From Okapia johnstoni (lineage: Eukaryota; Chordata; Mammalia; Artiodactyla; Giraffidae): a DNA stretch of 64,000 nt. The notes beneath the pieces were generated by a model that ran no database searches, had not been told where the DNA came from, and was given only the letters and a program-made list of their open reading frames with translations. Numbering within the stretch: position 1 is the first letter of the stretch; every line of letters starts with the position of its first letter. Shown here piece after piece: positions 45,211-57,408 of the stretch. The stretch is from positions 78,242,713-78,306,712 of the forward strand of contig CM044310.1 of assembly GCA_024291935.2 (NCBI GenBank), in the 5' to 3' direction. A program made the position numbers and the translations under genes.

Positions 45211-45727
45211 TGTTGTTCTTATTCAGTTGCTAAGTCATGTCCAACCTTTTGCGACCCCATGGACTGCAGGCAGGCTTCCCTGTCCTTCACCATCTCCCAG
45301 AGCTTACTCAAACTTACGTCCGTTGAGTCAATAATGCCATCCAACCATCTTGCCCTCTGTCGTCCCCTTCTCTTCTCACCTTCAATCTTCCCAGCAATCT
45401 TTTCCAGTGAGTCAGCTCTTTGCATCAGGTGGCCAAAGTACTAGAGTTCAGCATCAGTCCTTTCAGTGAATATTCAGGGTTGATTTCCTTTAGGATTGAC
45501 TGGTTTGATCTCCTTGCTGTCCAAGGGACTCTCAAGAGTCTTCTCCAACACCACAGTTCAAACGTATCAATTCTTCAGTGCTTAGCCTTCTTTATGGTCC
45601 AACTCTCACAACCATACACGACTACTGGAAAAACCATAGCTTTGACTAGATGGAGTTTTGTCAGCAAAGTGATGTCTCTGCTTTTTAATACGCTGTCTAG
45701 GTTTGTCGTAGTTTTTCTTCCAAGGAC
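45211..45727 (-). mobile_element. BovB LINE 3' fragment
   Basis: The minus strand ends with the BovB 3' end (GGGGTCGCAAAAGGTTGGACATG) and extends back through GGATGGCATTATTGACTCAACG to the reverse transcriptase C-terminal part. It is about 0.5 kb, 5'-truncated, with no intact frame. Confidence 0.93.
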
Positions 45728-47289
45728 TCAGGCCCCCAACCCCTCACAACACAGTCCAGTTGCTGGGCTCAGGGCTTGAGACAGGAAGAGAGGTGAGGCA
45801 GGGTCTGTCTTCATTGTAAAAAATTTGGATAATACTGATACACTAAAAGAAAACTAAAGAGAAATCCCCCACCTTCGGGTCTCCAGCGAAACACTGAATC
45901 AATATTCCCCCCTCTCCACTTAAGATTACAAGTGTTACTCACAAGCAACCTTCCCTAAAGTAACACAGAAACACACGGTTGAGTCCCCAGATCTGCAGGG
46001 CTCCACACTAACCCGTACAACTGCCAGGACCAGTCATCAGGCCCTGTCTCTCCCACTGCTCTGTGCAAGAACAGAACAGTGGGAAGCAACGTGCATGTCC
46101 CAGGCTGTGGGGCACACTCTCTTCACCCAGAATACAACCTCAGGAAACAGTCTCTCTCATGCCCCGTCCCCCTCCTCGGACCACCACTGCCTGGTTATCC
46201 AGGAGCCTCCTGCCACTTGGAAATGCCTACCTTGACCTAAGGCAAAAGGAGATGCCCCAGTGCTGACTAAGGTCCAGACAGGCGTGAGGACCAAGGTCAC
46301 CTGGGGTAGGAGTGGGAGGAACCACAGAGGAGAGGATGAGCCTGTGGACTAAAGTTCCAACAGAACCGAAACCTACCAGGAGTCAGCCATGAGGGAGCAC
46401 GGACATCCAATCTCTGCTGGAACAGCAGGGACAGGCCCTTCCTGAGGCTGCTTTCTGTCTGACCTCAAGCCTCCTTGTCACGCTATGTGGACAGCTGCCA
46501 TTTAACGTGTGTCTGCAGTGACAGAGCTGCACCAGAAGCAGCGGTACCTGCAGCCAGCAGCGGGGACCCAGTGCTCCACACAGTCCAGATACAGTGGGTG
46601 GAGAGCCCATGGACAAGGGTCAAGAAGCGGACACCAAGTGCACACGTGCAGGCCCCATTGACCCTGGAGAGAAGCCTCCAGCCACCTGCCTTCCCACCTC
46701 CCCCACAGCGCACCCACAAGGGGAGTGATGGTGGTCATACTCACCAGAGCTCTGTTCCCACAGAGGGAGGTGCTCTAAGAGCCACAGGTGAGATAAAGAA
46801 CTTAAAACACCTCACCTGTCCTGACCCTGAACTCCTCTGGGAAGGAGAACATTCCCTAAGCTGAAGCCTGTCCCAGACTCCACCCTCAGACCCTGGGACG
46901 GGGCATGCCAAAGGGACTGGCCCGATGCTTGACACGCCTGCAAGTCTAGCCCTGAGCCAAACCCAGAGCCTGCCTGGAGGGTCAGGGAGTCACTGGCCAC
47001 AGCCTGCTTGCCCGGACAGAAGGTCAAGCACATCTCGGGAAGCAGGTGAGACCCGTCTGCAACCTCCCCCCGTCGTGCACAGCAGCCACCTGCCCTGAAG
47101 TTGTTCTGAGACAAAGGCGTGTGCCTCAGCTCCATATGGACACTGATCAGAACACAGCAGCGATCCACACACATGCAGAGCTGAGAGGGAGACCATGAGC
47201 GGCAGCTGGCGCAGAGAGGCAGGTGTGGTGGAGGAAGGAGATGCCAGAGAGGGCAGAGCGGTCTTACAAGTTCTCATCTCAAGAAACAT

Positions 47290-47415
47290 CTGCCGCTGTG
47301 TGAGGTGACAGAAGATGACTAGACTTCATGGGGTCATTTCTCTGCACACCTGAAACTTACACAAGATGAAATGTCAATTGTGTCTCAATAACACTGGGGG
47401 GAAATAAAACATAAA
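47290..47415 (+). mobile_element. L1 3' end fragment
   Basis: GTGACAGAAGATGACTAGAC ... CACCTGAAACTTACACAAGATG ... GTGTCTCAATAACACTGG matches the usual L1 3' end wording. Confidence 0.6.
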
Positions 47416-48373
47416 AAAATTTTAAACTTAGGAACAGGGAATGATCTTTTCCTTTCTTTTGCCTCAAACACATGGCCTTTGGTCTGACAACATTTTATAG
47501 CAGCCCACATTTACTATATGCAGAATTCAGTCCTAACGACAGCCCCATGGGTGTCTGCATCACGGAAGGTCAGTGAGGAGTTTGCTGATGCACACGTGAG
47601 AGCCTGTGTGCACACGTGAGCACAGACATAAGCACGCACCAAGAGGCCACTTTTCACAGCAAAGTTTGTTAGAGAGGCAAGAGCTTTCAGCCCATAAAAA
47701 GGAAACAAGGTCTGTCCTCCAGCACAGGGAAGCGTGTGGCACAGAGCACCCCACACAGCGAGAACCCCCTCCCAGGAAGTCTGGCTGGATTCCAGCCAGA
47801 GATGAGCCATATGAGGGAAGGCACCCAATAGCATCCAAGCCACCGCCAACTCTGCTGCAGAAATGCAGCTAATCCCCACATCCCGAGCAACCAGCAGATG
47901 TTGTATGCCACCTGTAACCTCTACCCGCTTCATGACTTTCTAGTTGGACCACTGCGTTAAAGAAAACACCAACTAAATGCTTTCTAGGCAGCCCTGACGC
48001 CAACACCTAACAAACAAAACCTACTACTCCTCTACTCTAGCTTTCCTGAACACAGGCTCAGAGAGAAGATTCAAAGAAATTTCAATTCTCTATGGCTGGG
48101 ACCCAGAATATCTGAGTAAATGCACTCCCCAGGCAGCTACAGCACCCATGGTGCTCACATCTTGAGGCCTCAGCCCAAGAGCCTCCCCGCCTGCCCCTTC
48201 CCTGCTGGAGATGGAGACACCCTGGTCCACAGGAGGGAGGCTCGGAGGGGCTACCGTGTCCCAGGTTGGCCAAGGGCTGCCCTCTATGGCAAGAAAGAGG
48301 GCAAAGAAACAGGTCCTGACAAGAAAACAGAATCAAAGGACTAGGCCTTCACTCCTCAGAAATTATATTCACT

Positions 48374-48596
48374 GGGGCTTCCCCGGTGACTCAGTGGCAA
48401 AGAATCCGCCTGCCAATGCAGGAGACACAGGTTTGATAAACCTGGTCTGGGAAGATCCCACATGCATTAGAGCAACTAAGCCTGTGTGCCACAACTACTG
48501 AGCCAAGGCGTCCTAGAGCCCGTGCTCTCCAACAAGAGAAGCCACCGCAATGAGAAGCCCGTGCACCACAAGCTGCAACGAGCAAAAGCCCATGTC
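48374..48596 (+). mobile_element. CHR-type SINE, long form, 3'-truncated
   Basis: GGGGCTTCCCCGGTGACTCAGTGG through GCCACCGCAATGAGAAGCCCG follows the long CHR form. The usual AGCCAAAAATAAATAAA tail is absent: the copy runs directly into BovB sequence. Confidence 0.85.
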
Positions 48597-49165
48597 GGGC
48601 TGGATGAGTCACAAGCTGGAATCAAGACTCCTGGGAGAAATATGAGCAACCTCAAATATGCAGATGATATCACTCTCATAATAGAAAATAAAGAGAAACT
48701 AAAGAGTCTTTTGATGAAAATGAAAGAAGAAAGTGAAAAAAAGCTGGCTTAAACCTCAACATTCAAAAAACTTAAGAACATGACATCCAGTCCCACCACT
48801 TCACAGCATACAGAAGGGGAAAAAGTGGAAACAGTGACAGACTTTACTTTCTTGGGCTCCAAAATCACTGCAGACAGTGACTGCAGCCATGAAATTAAAA
48901 GATGTTTGCTCCTTCATTGTAAGGGCTATTGCTGAAGCTCCAATACTTTGACCACCTGATGCGAAGAACCACCTCATCAGAAAAGACCCTGATTGAAGGC
49001 AAAAAGGAGAAGGGGGCGGCCGAGGATGAGACGGTTAGTCAGCATCATTGACTCAAGGGACATGAATTTGAGCAAACTCCAGGAGATGATGAAGGACCGG
49101 GAAGCCAGGCGTTCTGCAGTTCATGAGATAGCAAACAGACACAACCTAGCGACTAAACATCATCC
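48597..49165 (+). mobile_element. BovB LINE 3' part with internal deletion
   Basis: It begins GGGCTGGATGAGTCACAAGCTGG and includes AATATGCAGATGATATCAC (the YADD-type catalytic region, here YADDI). It continues to ATGAAATTAAAAG and then jumps near 48914-48930 to GCTGAAGCTCCAATACTTTG, skipping a few hundred bases of the usual element. The 3' end is at about 49165. A short frame with YADDITLIIENKEKLKSLL is visible, but the element is dead. Confidence 0.93.
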
Positions 49166-50376
49166 AGACTCCAAACCCGCAACTGTGGACCAGTATATTT
49201 TAAGTCATCACAATCCAGATCATCTTAAAAGATCTGCAAAATCTGGAAAAACAAAGACAAATTTTTAGATCAAGTGACCAGACTGAACCACAAAAGACAA
49301 AATTTCAGTCAACCAAGTGTGAGCTACATGGTTCAAACGACCAAGAGAATCAGTGTCTAAAGCTGTGAGACGCGCAGCCAGTCTGGAGACAGCTTCTCAG
49401 CAGGTAGAGTTATGCAAGGAAACTGGCTGAGGCCCAAGGAAGGGCGGGCGCTGCTGGAGGAGGGGCTGGACAGTGCCCAGCAACCTGTCCTGGGAGCAGA
49501 GTCCATGGGCCCCCTCCAACCTCGACCCCCCGGGAGCAGAGGCACACAAGATGCCTGGCCTTCTGCTTTATTCTGCCTTTCTGCTGCCAGTCTGCAAAGA
49601 AAGAGGAGGTCAAAGGAAGGGAAACCAGCTTAGCTGACCCACAGCTGAGGATGTGTGCTCCTGAGTCTGTGAGCTTGCCAAAAGACCAACACGGGAGACA
49701 CACGCAGACACCTACTCTAAAAAGAGCCAATGTTCATGTCCACTTGAAAACTACAGGAGGAGACTTACCACCAAGGGTCTACCGAGTCAGGAGCCCTCTG
49801 AAAATGCACACAAATTCAGACGCTGACGTACTGGGGAGGAGGAATGCACACTGCGGGAGCTTCCCGAGGCTGTGACATTCTGAGTGACCAACAAGCATGT
49901 AGGCTGACTTGATTTGTTCAACTACGATTTCTCATACAGGCTGAAGAGCTCAGTACAGCTGTTTATAAAATGTGGTCCAAGGACCCTAAGGAATTCTGGC
50001 AACCCACTTTGGAAACTTTTTTCATAGCAACACTGCCTTTTTGGCTGGGGTGATATTTGCACTCATGATACAAAGGTGATGGGTCCAATTTGCTTAAAAA
50101 ACTCCATAATGAAGTAGTAATTATTAATTTCATTAAATACCAGGCCTTTCCATACTTGTCTTTTTCATATTCTATGTGACAAAATATGAAATGCACATGA
50201 AACATTTATTCTGTGTACCAATAATAGTTGCCTCCAGCAAAAGCGTTTTTTCAGGGAACATCATTTTTACATGGAAGAATGACTGACAGGCAGGCTGTAG
50301 AGACACAGGAATTTGGCAGACTGCTTCTAGAAAATGAACAAAATGAGACTGCCACTTTCAGGAAAACACCTGAACT

Positions 50377-50500
50377 TTTTAATTTTACTTTTTATTTTTG
50401 GCCGAACAGCTTGAGAGATCTTATTTCCCCACACTGGGATTGAACCCAGGGCCCCAGTATCAGAAGCTCAGGGTCCTAACCACTGGGAATTCCCTGACCT
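50377..50500 (-). mobile_element. CHR-type SINE
   Basis: The minus strand reads GGGAATTCCCAGTGGTTAGGACCCTGAGC, then GGTTCAATCCCAGTGTGGGG. It ends in an A-rich tail (T-rich on plus). Confidence 0.82.
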
Positions 50501-50892
50501 ACTTTTTGCCAATGCTAAAATTCAAGTATTTGATCAAATTCAGAATTTTGGAAAACTCCATGAACAGACAGTTTCTGATGGCTTAATGGCTCCTCTAATG
50601 AGAGAGCTAACAAGAAAAACAAAAGCAGCAAAATAAAATACATCAGCATCTGAGAGATGGAACGAACTGAGTACACCACAGCTGACCAACTGCCCGTGGG
50701 CACTGCCGCACAACTTGAAACAGGTAAAAGGTCTGGTTACAGTGCAAAAAAGACCAAAGGGTCAAACACGGCTGAGAAGAACTGGAACCCAGAGTAGGAC
50801 CCCACGCTTCCTCTGACCTTCACCACATGGCCATTCGTTAGGTTTCAGTATTGTATCAAAGGACACCTCCAAAACTATACCAGAAAGCTATT

Positions 50893-51009
50893 AAAGGGAA
50901 TTCCCTGGTGATCCAGTGGTTAGAACTTAATGCTTTCACTGCCATGGCCCGGGTTCAATCCCTGGTCAGGGAACAAAGACTCTGCAAGCTATAGGGTGTA
51001 GCCCAAAAA
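50893..51009 (+). mobile_element. CHR-type SINE with target site duplication
   Basis: GGGAATTCCCTGGTGATCCAGTGG, GGTTCAATCCCTGGTCAGGG and an A8 tail. AAAGCTATT repeats on both sides (50884-50892 and 51010-51018). Confidence 0.88.
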
Positions 51010-51160
51010 AAAGCTATTCAAATATCCTTCCCTATTCCAACTACATTTTTTCTGGCATACTTTAACCAAAGGGACATACAGTTTTTCATTTTGGAAAATA
51101 CAGTGGTTTTTGAGTAAAGATGTGCTATTTAGAGTGATGTGCAATGGGTTTATTACTCCT

Positions 51161-51705
51161 TTTTTTAATTAGTTTATTTTCTATTTTTTTAACTTTACAA
51201 TATTGTATTTGTTTTGCTATATATTGACATGAATCCACCATGGGTGTACATGTTTTCCCCTTCCAGAATCCCCCATCCACTTCCCTCCCCATCCCATCCC
51301 TCCGGGTCATCCCGGTGCACCAGCCCCGAGCACACCTTATATCATGCATTGAACCTGGACTGGCGATTCATTTCATATATGATAATTTACATGCTTCCAT
51401 GCCATTCTCCCATATCATCCCACCCTCGCCCTCTCCCACAGAGTCCATAATACTGTTCTATTTATCTGTGTCTCTTTTGATGTGTCGCATACAGGGTTAT
51501 CTTTACCGACTGACTAAATACCATATATATGCGTTAGTATACTGTATTGGTGTTTTTCTTTCTGGCTTACTTCACTCTGTATAATAGGCTCCAGTTTCAT
51601 CCACCTCATTAGAACTGATTCGGATGTATTCTTTTTAATGGCTGAGTAATATTCCATTGTGTATATGTACCACAGTTTCTGGTGTGGTACAGAAGCTGTG
51701 GTACA
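51161..51705 (-). mobile_element. L1 LINE 3' end with target site duplication and 5' inversion
   Basis: On the minus strand this is the ruminant L1 3' end, from GTGGTACATATACACAATGG through the 3' UTR to a poly-A (T-rich on plus, near 51161). A perfect 10-base duplication TATTACTCCT flanks it (51151-51160 and 51706-51715). At its 5' end about 17 bases (AGAAGCTGTGGTACATA) sit in the opposite orientation, repeating the adjoining L1 bases, a 5' inversion of the twin-priming kind. Confidence 0.9.
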
Positions 51706-52924
51706 TATTACTCCTACTTTTAAACGAAATGAGTAAATGAGCATTTTAATTGATAGATGTCCCTACACGGACAGGAATCATTTGGGCCCCTCGGTGCTCC
51801 CAACGTGCAGAGTTCCCAAAATGACAGGGTCCAGGAGCACAGGTGGGCAGGAAAGATGCTTACTCCAGGCCCCATTCTATCACAGACCCTCCCAAGACCA
51901 CACCTACAAAGTGACCCTTTAATACATGTGTGTGCAAAGAGGTAAAAGATGAACATACACAAAATCTGAGCACTTCTCTCAAGGAAGTGTCAGCTTTCTG
52001 TCTCCCTGGTGGTAGCTGGTGCCCAGGACCGTGTGGACAGGGGAGACTAAAGCAGGGAAGCGGGCCTGTCTGTTGGTTCTCCTCCCCCTGACACGAGGGA
52101 GGGCCCTGTGCCCCGGGCCGGCAGGCAGGACCGGGCCTGCGTCCTTCCTGCTCAGCAGACTGAACAGCACCCTGTGCAGACCCGGCACTCGGTACTCTGA
52201 GGGTCAGGATGAAACGGTCCAGAATCTCGTCGTTTACAGACAGGGATGGAGGGCTCGCAGTGAAGCTGCAGAACAGGGGTGGATGGACAGTCCCTGAGCT
52301 GGCTACCCGAACCACCAGGTAGACCTGCTTCAGAATAGGGCTCGGGCCTCGAGCATCAACCCCACTGCTGAGTCTGGGAGCAGAGTCCACTCTCGAAAAT
52401 GCAGTGTGGGTAGAGTCTGGAGACTCTGGTGGCACGCAAATGCCCACAGACCTCATGACTCTACATGTTTAAGCCCAGGCTAAATACTGCTGGTCTAGTC
52501 TCTAAAAGGAAAGTTAAGTGGTGTGGCCCAAAGCACACTGACTGGACAGGCACACGGGCTCCCTTAGGCCCAGCGAGGCCCCCGCACCACCTCTGGACTG
52601 GGGTGTGCGCCCTCAGATCCCTGGAGACCAGGGCCCGAGGCATCCTTCTCCCTGTCGCCCATCACCGGCTTCGCACTGTTGGGGGGATGGCTTCCCCGAG
52701 AGGCATCTCAGGAGTCCCCTGGACGGAGGGCTGCAGTGATCTGGAGCAACATTCTGCACAGTCCAGGGCTCTCGGAAATGGAGGACAACATAGCACAAGT
52801 GTCCAGGTGGTAAGGCCCCCTTTTCCAAGCAATTCACAGAGAGGTCAGAACTGAGTTCAGAGGTCAGCAGCAGGCTTTGTTTACTGTCTACTTCCCATCC
52901 AAGAAGACCAGAGAGACAATAAAA

Positions 52925-53650
52925 AGTGATCCAAGATGCCCTTCAGTAGGTGAATGGATAAACAAACTGTGGGACATCCAGACGGTGGGCTATTATTCAG
53001 CACTAAAAAAGAAAAAGAAAAATGGGCTATCAAGCCTTGAAAGGACATGGAGGCCCCTTAAATGCACATTACTAAGTGGTAGGAGCCAACCTGAGAAGGC
53101 AGTATGAGTCTGACCACAGGATGTTCCGGAGAAGGCAAGAGTGCAGACAGGGGATGTGGGGGGAGACAGGAGCACTCCGGCGGGCAGAGATGCCGCAGCA
53201 CACACGGAGCTGCCAGCACCCAGAGGGAGGCGGGACGCAGCCTGCGGACCCTGGGGACACTGAATCTGTGCAGCATCATATCAACAGCAGGCTCCTGGTG
53301 GCACAGTGGATAGGAATCCACCCGCCAATGCAAGGGGCACGGCCAGGAAGACCCCACACGCCACAGGGTGACTGAGCCCGTGCCCACACCTGCTAAGCCT
53401 GCACTGCAGAGGCTGCGCTCCACACACCGCAGCTAGAGAGGACTCCCCTCCCGCCGCAACCAGAGAAAGCCCGAGCAGCAGCAAATACACAGTGCAGCCA
53501 AAAATAAATAAATAAAATTTTAATAAATAAATACACAGATCAACCCCTCCTCTGGGGTGAGTGAGTGGGTGCTGAGTGTGTATGGGAAATCTCTGCACCT
53601 TGCTGTTCGATTCTGTTATGAGCCTAAAACTCTAAAAAATAAAGTCTGTT
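52925..53650 (+). mobile_element. L1 3' end, split by a SINE
   Basis: CCCTTCAGTAGGTGAATGG and GGCTATTATTCAGCACTAAA start the piece. After the SINE at 53291-53534 the L1 tail resumes (TTCTGTTATGAGCCTAAAAC...AATAAAGTCTGTTTTAAAG). The SINE is the younger insertion. Confidence 0.75.
53291..53534 (+). mobile_element. CHR-type SINE, long form
   Basis: GCTCCTGGTGGCACAGTGGATAGG through CGCAACCAGAGAAAGCCCGAG to GCAGCCAAAAATAAATAAA and a second A/T-rich tail. It lies inside L1. Confidence 0.85.
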
Positions 53651-54347
53651 TTAAAGAACAAAAGGAAATGTGACCATCTAGCCACAAGCTCACTGCGCTG
53701 GGCCAGGAAGCCCCCAGGAACAGAGCACAGCCCAGCAGCCTGGGCCAGCCCCCTGCCACCAACCCAGCCTCCTGTCTCACCTGCTCCCTACCCAGTGCCC
53801 AGGCTCTGCCCTCCTCAGGCTCAAGGGGCCCCTCTGCTGTGGGAGGGCAGACAGGGTGTATGACTCCATCTTCGGCCAAGCTGACAAATGATCAGGTCAA
53901 GAACGAGGACACCGGCAGCAATGTGGGGATCACGGCTGTCCCTTCCCAGCCACCCCAGCAGGGCTCCCGGGCACTGCCCCGCTTCCACACAGGCAGCCAC
54001 ATACCCCCGGGGGCCGACAGCTGGGCGGTCTCCACCTGCCACCCTCTTGGGGGGCTGCAGATGCTGTTGACTCCTTTGAGGCCACTGTCCTGGGGACATG
54101 GACCAAGGTTCACTTAAGCCTCAGGACAAAGAGTGAAAGGCTCAGATTGAACAGAACAGCAGCTTCTTCCCTGGACAAGAAACGGACCAGGACAGCAGGT
54201 ACAGGGCCTCCAGAAAAGCAGCTCTGCCGTCAGCCTGGCACGGGGACTTGGCCCTGTCTGCCCAGCGCCCAGGCCTCGCCCAGCACTGCGCACTGTCCAA
54301 GCACGTGACCTCTGCCCCAGAGCTGAGCACTGCGTGACGGCCCAAGA

Positions 54348-54640
54348 CACCACCCCCACCACACACACACACACAGAGCACCCCCTCACAGATACCCCCC
54401 GAACACACCACAAATCCACACACACATACACACACACAGAGCACCCCACCACCAACAGATACCCCAGCACGGATATGCCACAAACCCACACCCACACACA
54501 GCACCCCACCACTATACCCCCCACCACAGATAAGCCACAAACACACACAGAGCACCCCACCACCACATATTCCCCACCACAGATATGCCACACACCCATC
54601 ACAAACCCACACCCACTCCCACCACACACACTGTGGCACA
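54348..54640. repeat. CA-rich degenerate minisatellite
   Basis: Repeated variants of CACACACAGAGCACCCCACCACCACAGATA occur about six to eight times at uneven steps. The plus strand is nearly free of G over long stretches. Confidence 0.9.
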
Positions 54641-55268
54641 ATTGTGGCACAAGTGTAGAGGGGCCCCTGCATTCACTCCCTGCCCCTTCCCTCAAGGCAG
54701 GCGCCTGCATGGTGACCTCTCTCCTTAGTGGAACATGGACTCCAGGACGCACTCATTTTGCTGCTGATAGCTATGGAAACTTGAAAACCCTACTATTCAA
54801 CATCTTTGAAGCCTAGAGCCTTATGATAAAAATGTGGGGAATGGGGAAAAAATACAAAAGTGAAGGTGTCTGGACAATCGGTGCTGCTTACAGCCCTTTG
54901 GGGTTCCTGGAAGAGTGGGACCCCTCCCACATGAGCCACGGGAGATGGAGACCCCACCCAGAGACCTGAAAGAACAGCTGTCACCAAATGAAGGATGCCA
55001 GGGAGATGTCCTGTGGAGACTCAAACACAAAGGGATTTTTTTCTTCTAAAAAAAAAGTGAGGCATTAGCTAAAGGAGATTAGAGGAGCTTACACATCTGA
55101 TCATAGCTTTTCCCATAAAAAACGCCCACAACAGGGTTTCTCCAGCTGTGCCCCACCCCCCCCAGGCAGGGCTGCAAACCTCTATTCTTCCCCTGACCCA
55201 TCCATGCCATGGGCCTCAAGCCAAGACAGCGTCTAACATGCTAGCTGTGAAGCTGGGCTGCAGCAGAG

Positions 55269-55327
55269 CCGACTCCACAGGCTCCAGCACCCAACTCACA
55301 CACACTCTGCCAGAGACAACCTCCCCC

Positions 55328-55372
<45 letters not shown>

Positions 55373-55461
55373 GGTGGGAACCCACCGTCCTGAGTCCGCA
55401 GCCCGACTCCACAGGGTCCAGCACCCAACTCACACACACTCTGCCAGAGACAACCTCCCCC

Positions 55462-55524
<63 letters not shown>

Positions 55525-55610
55525 GTGGGAAACCCACCGTCCTGAGTCCGCAGCCCGACTCCACAGGGTCCAGCACCCAACTCACACACACTCTGCCAGA
55601 GACAACCTCC

Positions 55611-55671
<61 letters not shown>

Positions 55672-55703
55672 GGTGGGAACCCACCGTCCTGAGTCCGCAG
55701 CCC
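55269..55703. repeat. Three tandem units, each containing a long CA run
   Basis: Units start at about 55269, 55403 and 55555 with CCGACTCCACAGG.TCCAGCA. Each goes on through CTCTGCCAGAGACAACC, a CA run (about 21, 30 and 28 units by eye) and GGTGGGAA.CCCACCGTCCTGAGTCCGCAG. Flanks are almost identical between units while CA lengths differ: the whole unit was duplicated and the CA runs then changed length. Confidence 0.95.
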
Positions 55704-56493
55704 AGGCTTCCTGCAGCTCCTCCCTACGTCCGCTGCTCTGCCCGAGGCCAAGACGAAAACACACAGGGGTGCCAGGCGCAGGGGAGGTGAGCTAGACAGT
55801 AAACTTTTCAAAAGAACAGAAAAATTAAAAAGCAAAAAATCCTTGTCCAAAAAATTAACAAGAACAAATTTTAAACCGAGGCTGACTGTAACTAGGAGAT
55901 GGAGAAAATGGACAAGGAGGAGGTTCCTGGAGGAGGCTGGGAGTGGACAGTCAGCTGGGAACCAGATGCAGATGCACTGCCCACGAGATCCCACCCACCC
56001 AGAGAGCCGGGACCCTCCAAGGTGCTCAAGGGCCCCGGGTTTACTTCTGATAAACAAACCACCCGTTCACAAAAGGTCCACAGAGTCAAAGGTGGTAAGT
56101 GCCACGTGACTTCCGAAGGGCTGGTTCCCACCCCCTCCTTCCTCCCGGCGCTCCAGCCCCGCCCCAGGGCCTCTGCTTGGACAGAAGCGGGGAGCAGGCA
56201 GGCGCTGAGACAGCGGGCGCACGAGCACTGCCTGCCCGCCTTCCTGATGGCAACCCCAGGGCCCACGCTGCCCTTGGCCACGGCCCTGCACTGCTGTTGG
56301 CTCTGCTCTGCTTCCCTTCCTTGCCTCCTGGTCAGCCCTCAGTCCACCTGCAGCGCCCCTAGCAGGCGACTCTGAGGATCAAATACGGCATCCTCACCCT
56401 CAGAACACAGCACACCAGAGAACCTCACCACCACCCCTTTTCTTGACGCTAAAATACCCAAATCTCTATTCCCCAAGGGCAAGACAAATATGT

Positions 56494-56703
56494 GGCTTTC
56501 CTGGTGGCTCAGTGGTAAAGAATCATCCTGCAATGCAGGAGACACGAGTTTGATCCCTGGGTAGGGAAGACCCCCTGGAGATGGGAATGGCAACCCACTC
56601 CAGTATTCTTGCCCAGAGAATCCCATGAACAGAGGAGCCTGGTGGGCTACAGTCCAAAGGGTCACAAAGAGTCAGATACACCTAAGCGATTAAACAACAA
56701 CAC
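56494..56703 (+). mobile_element. Bov-tA-type SINE, full length
   Basis: GGCTTTCCTGGTGGCTCAGTGG (A-box), GAGTTTGATCCCTGG (B-box region), GGAATGGCAACCCACTCCAG, GAGGAGCCTGGTGGGCTACAG and GTCACAAAGAGTCAGATACACC in family order. Confidence 0.93.
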
Positions 56704-56709
56704 AGTGAC

Positions 56710-56925
56710 GATCAAGGTACCAATTCTATGACATATAAGCACTACTATGTATAGCACTGATAACTCTACAGAACTCTATCAATACTCTGTAATGACCTAT
56801 ATAGAAATACAATCTAAAAAAGAGTGGAAATATGTATAACTGAGCCACTTTGCTGTACAGCAGAAACACAACATTGTACATCAACTAGATACCAACAAAA
56901 ATTAATTTTCTACAAAAGGTATCGA
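56710..56925 (+). mobile_element. L1 3' end fragment
   Basis: GTATAACTGAGCCACTTTGCTG and CACAACATTGTACATCAAC are the standard late L1 3' UTR words. It sits directly after a SINE. Confidence 0.8.
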
Positions 56926-57281
56926 TTCTAGAGTGAACATGGTCCAGCCGCAAAGGCGCCTCCCCACCTCCGCCCTGGTCAGCCCCCAGACACAGCACCT
57001 CCGTCACCTTACCCGACCTCCTCTTTCCCTCCAGGTCCAAGTGGGCTCAGGAACGGCCTCAGAAACGCCGGCAGCCTCACAGAGCCCGGTCCTGAGGGGT
57101 GGCAGGAAGGAGGCGGGACTCCATGCTGCTCCCACAGGCCAGTTCAGCTCGGGTTTCACAGAAGCTGTGCAGCTCTGCTCTGAGGCAGACGCAGGCCATC
57201 TCTTCACCCTCCAACACAACACTTGGAGGAAATCCCTTTAGCCAGCTTTTAAAATCTGACAGCATCAAAAAAAATAAAATA

Positions 57282-57408
57282 AGGAGTTCCCTGGTGGTCC
57301 CTGATGGTTAGGACTCCACACTTTCACTGCCAAAGCCTGGGTTCAAGCCCTGGTCGGGGAACTCAGATTCCACAAGTGGCACAGTACAGTCAAATAAATA
57401 AATATAAA
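57282..57408 (+). mobile_element. CHR-type SINE
   Basis: AGGAGTTCCCTGGTGGTCC, a short internal duplication (CCCTGGTGGTCCCTGATGG), then GGTTCAAGCCCTGGTCGGGG and an AATAAATAAATA tail. Confidence 0.85.

Noticed and set aside
55296..56057. 253-residue minus-strand ORF with long Cys-Val runs, and the matching Thr-His runs on plus
   Set aside because: Produced by CA microsatellites, which lack stop codons in most frames.
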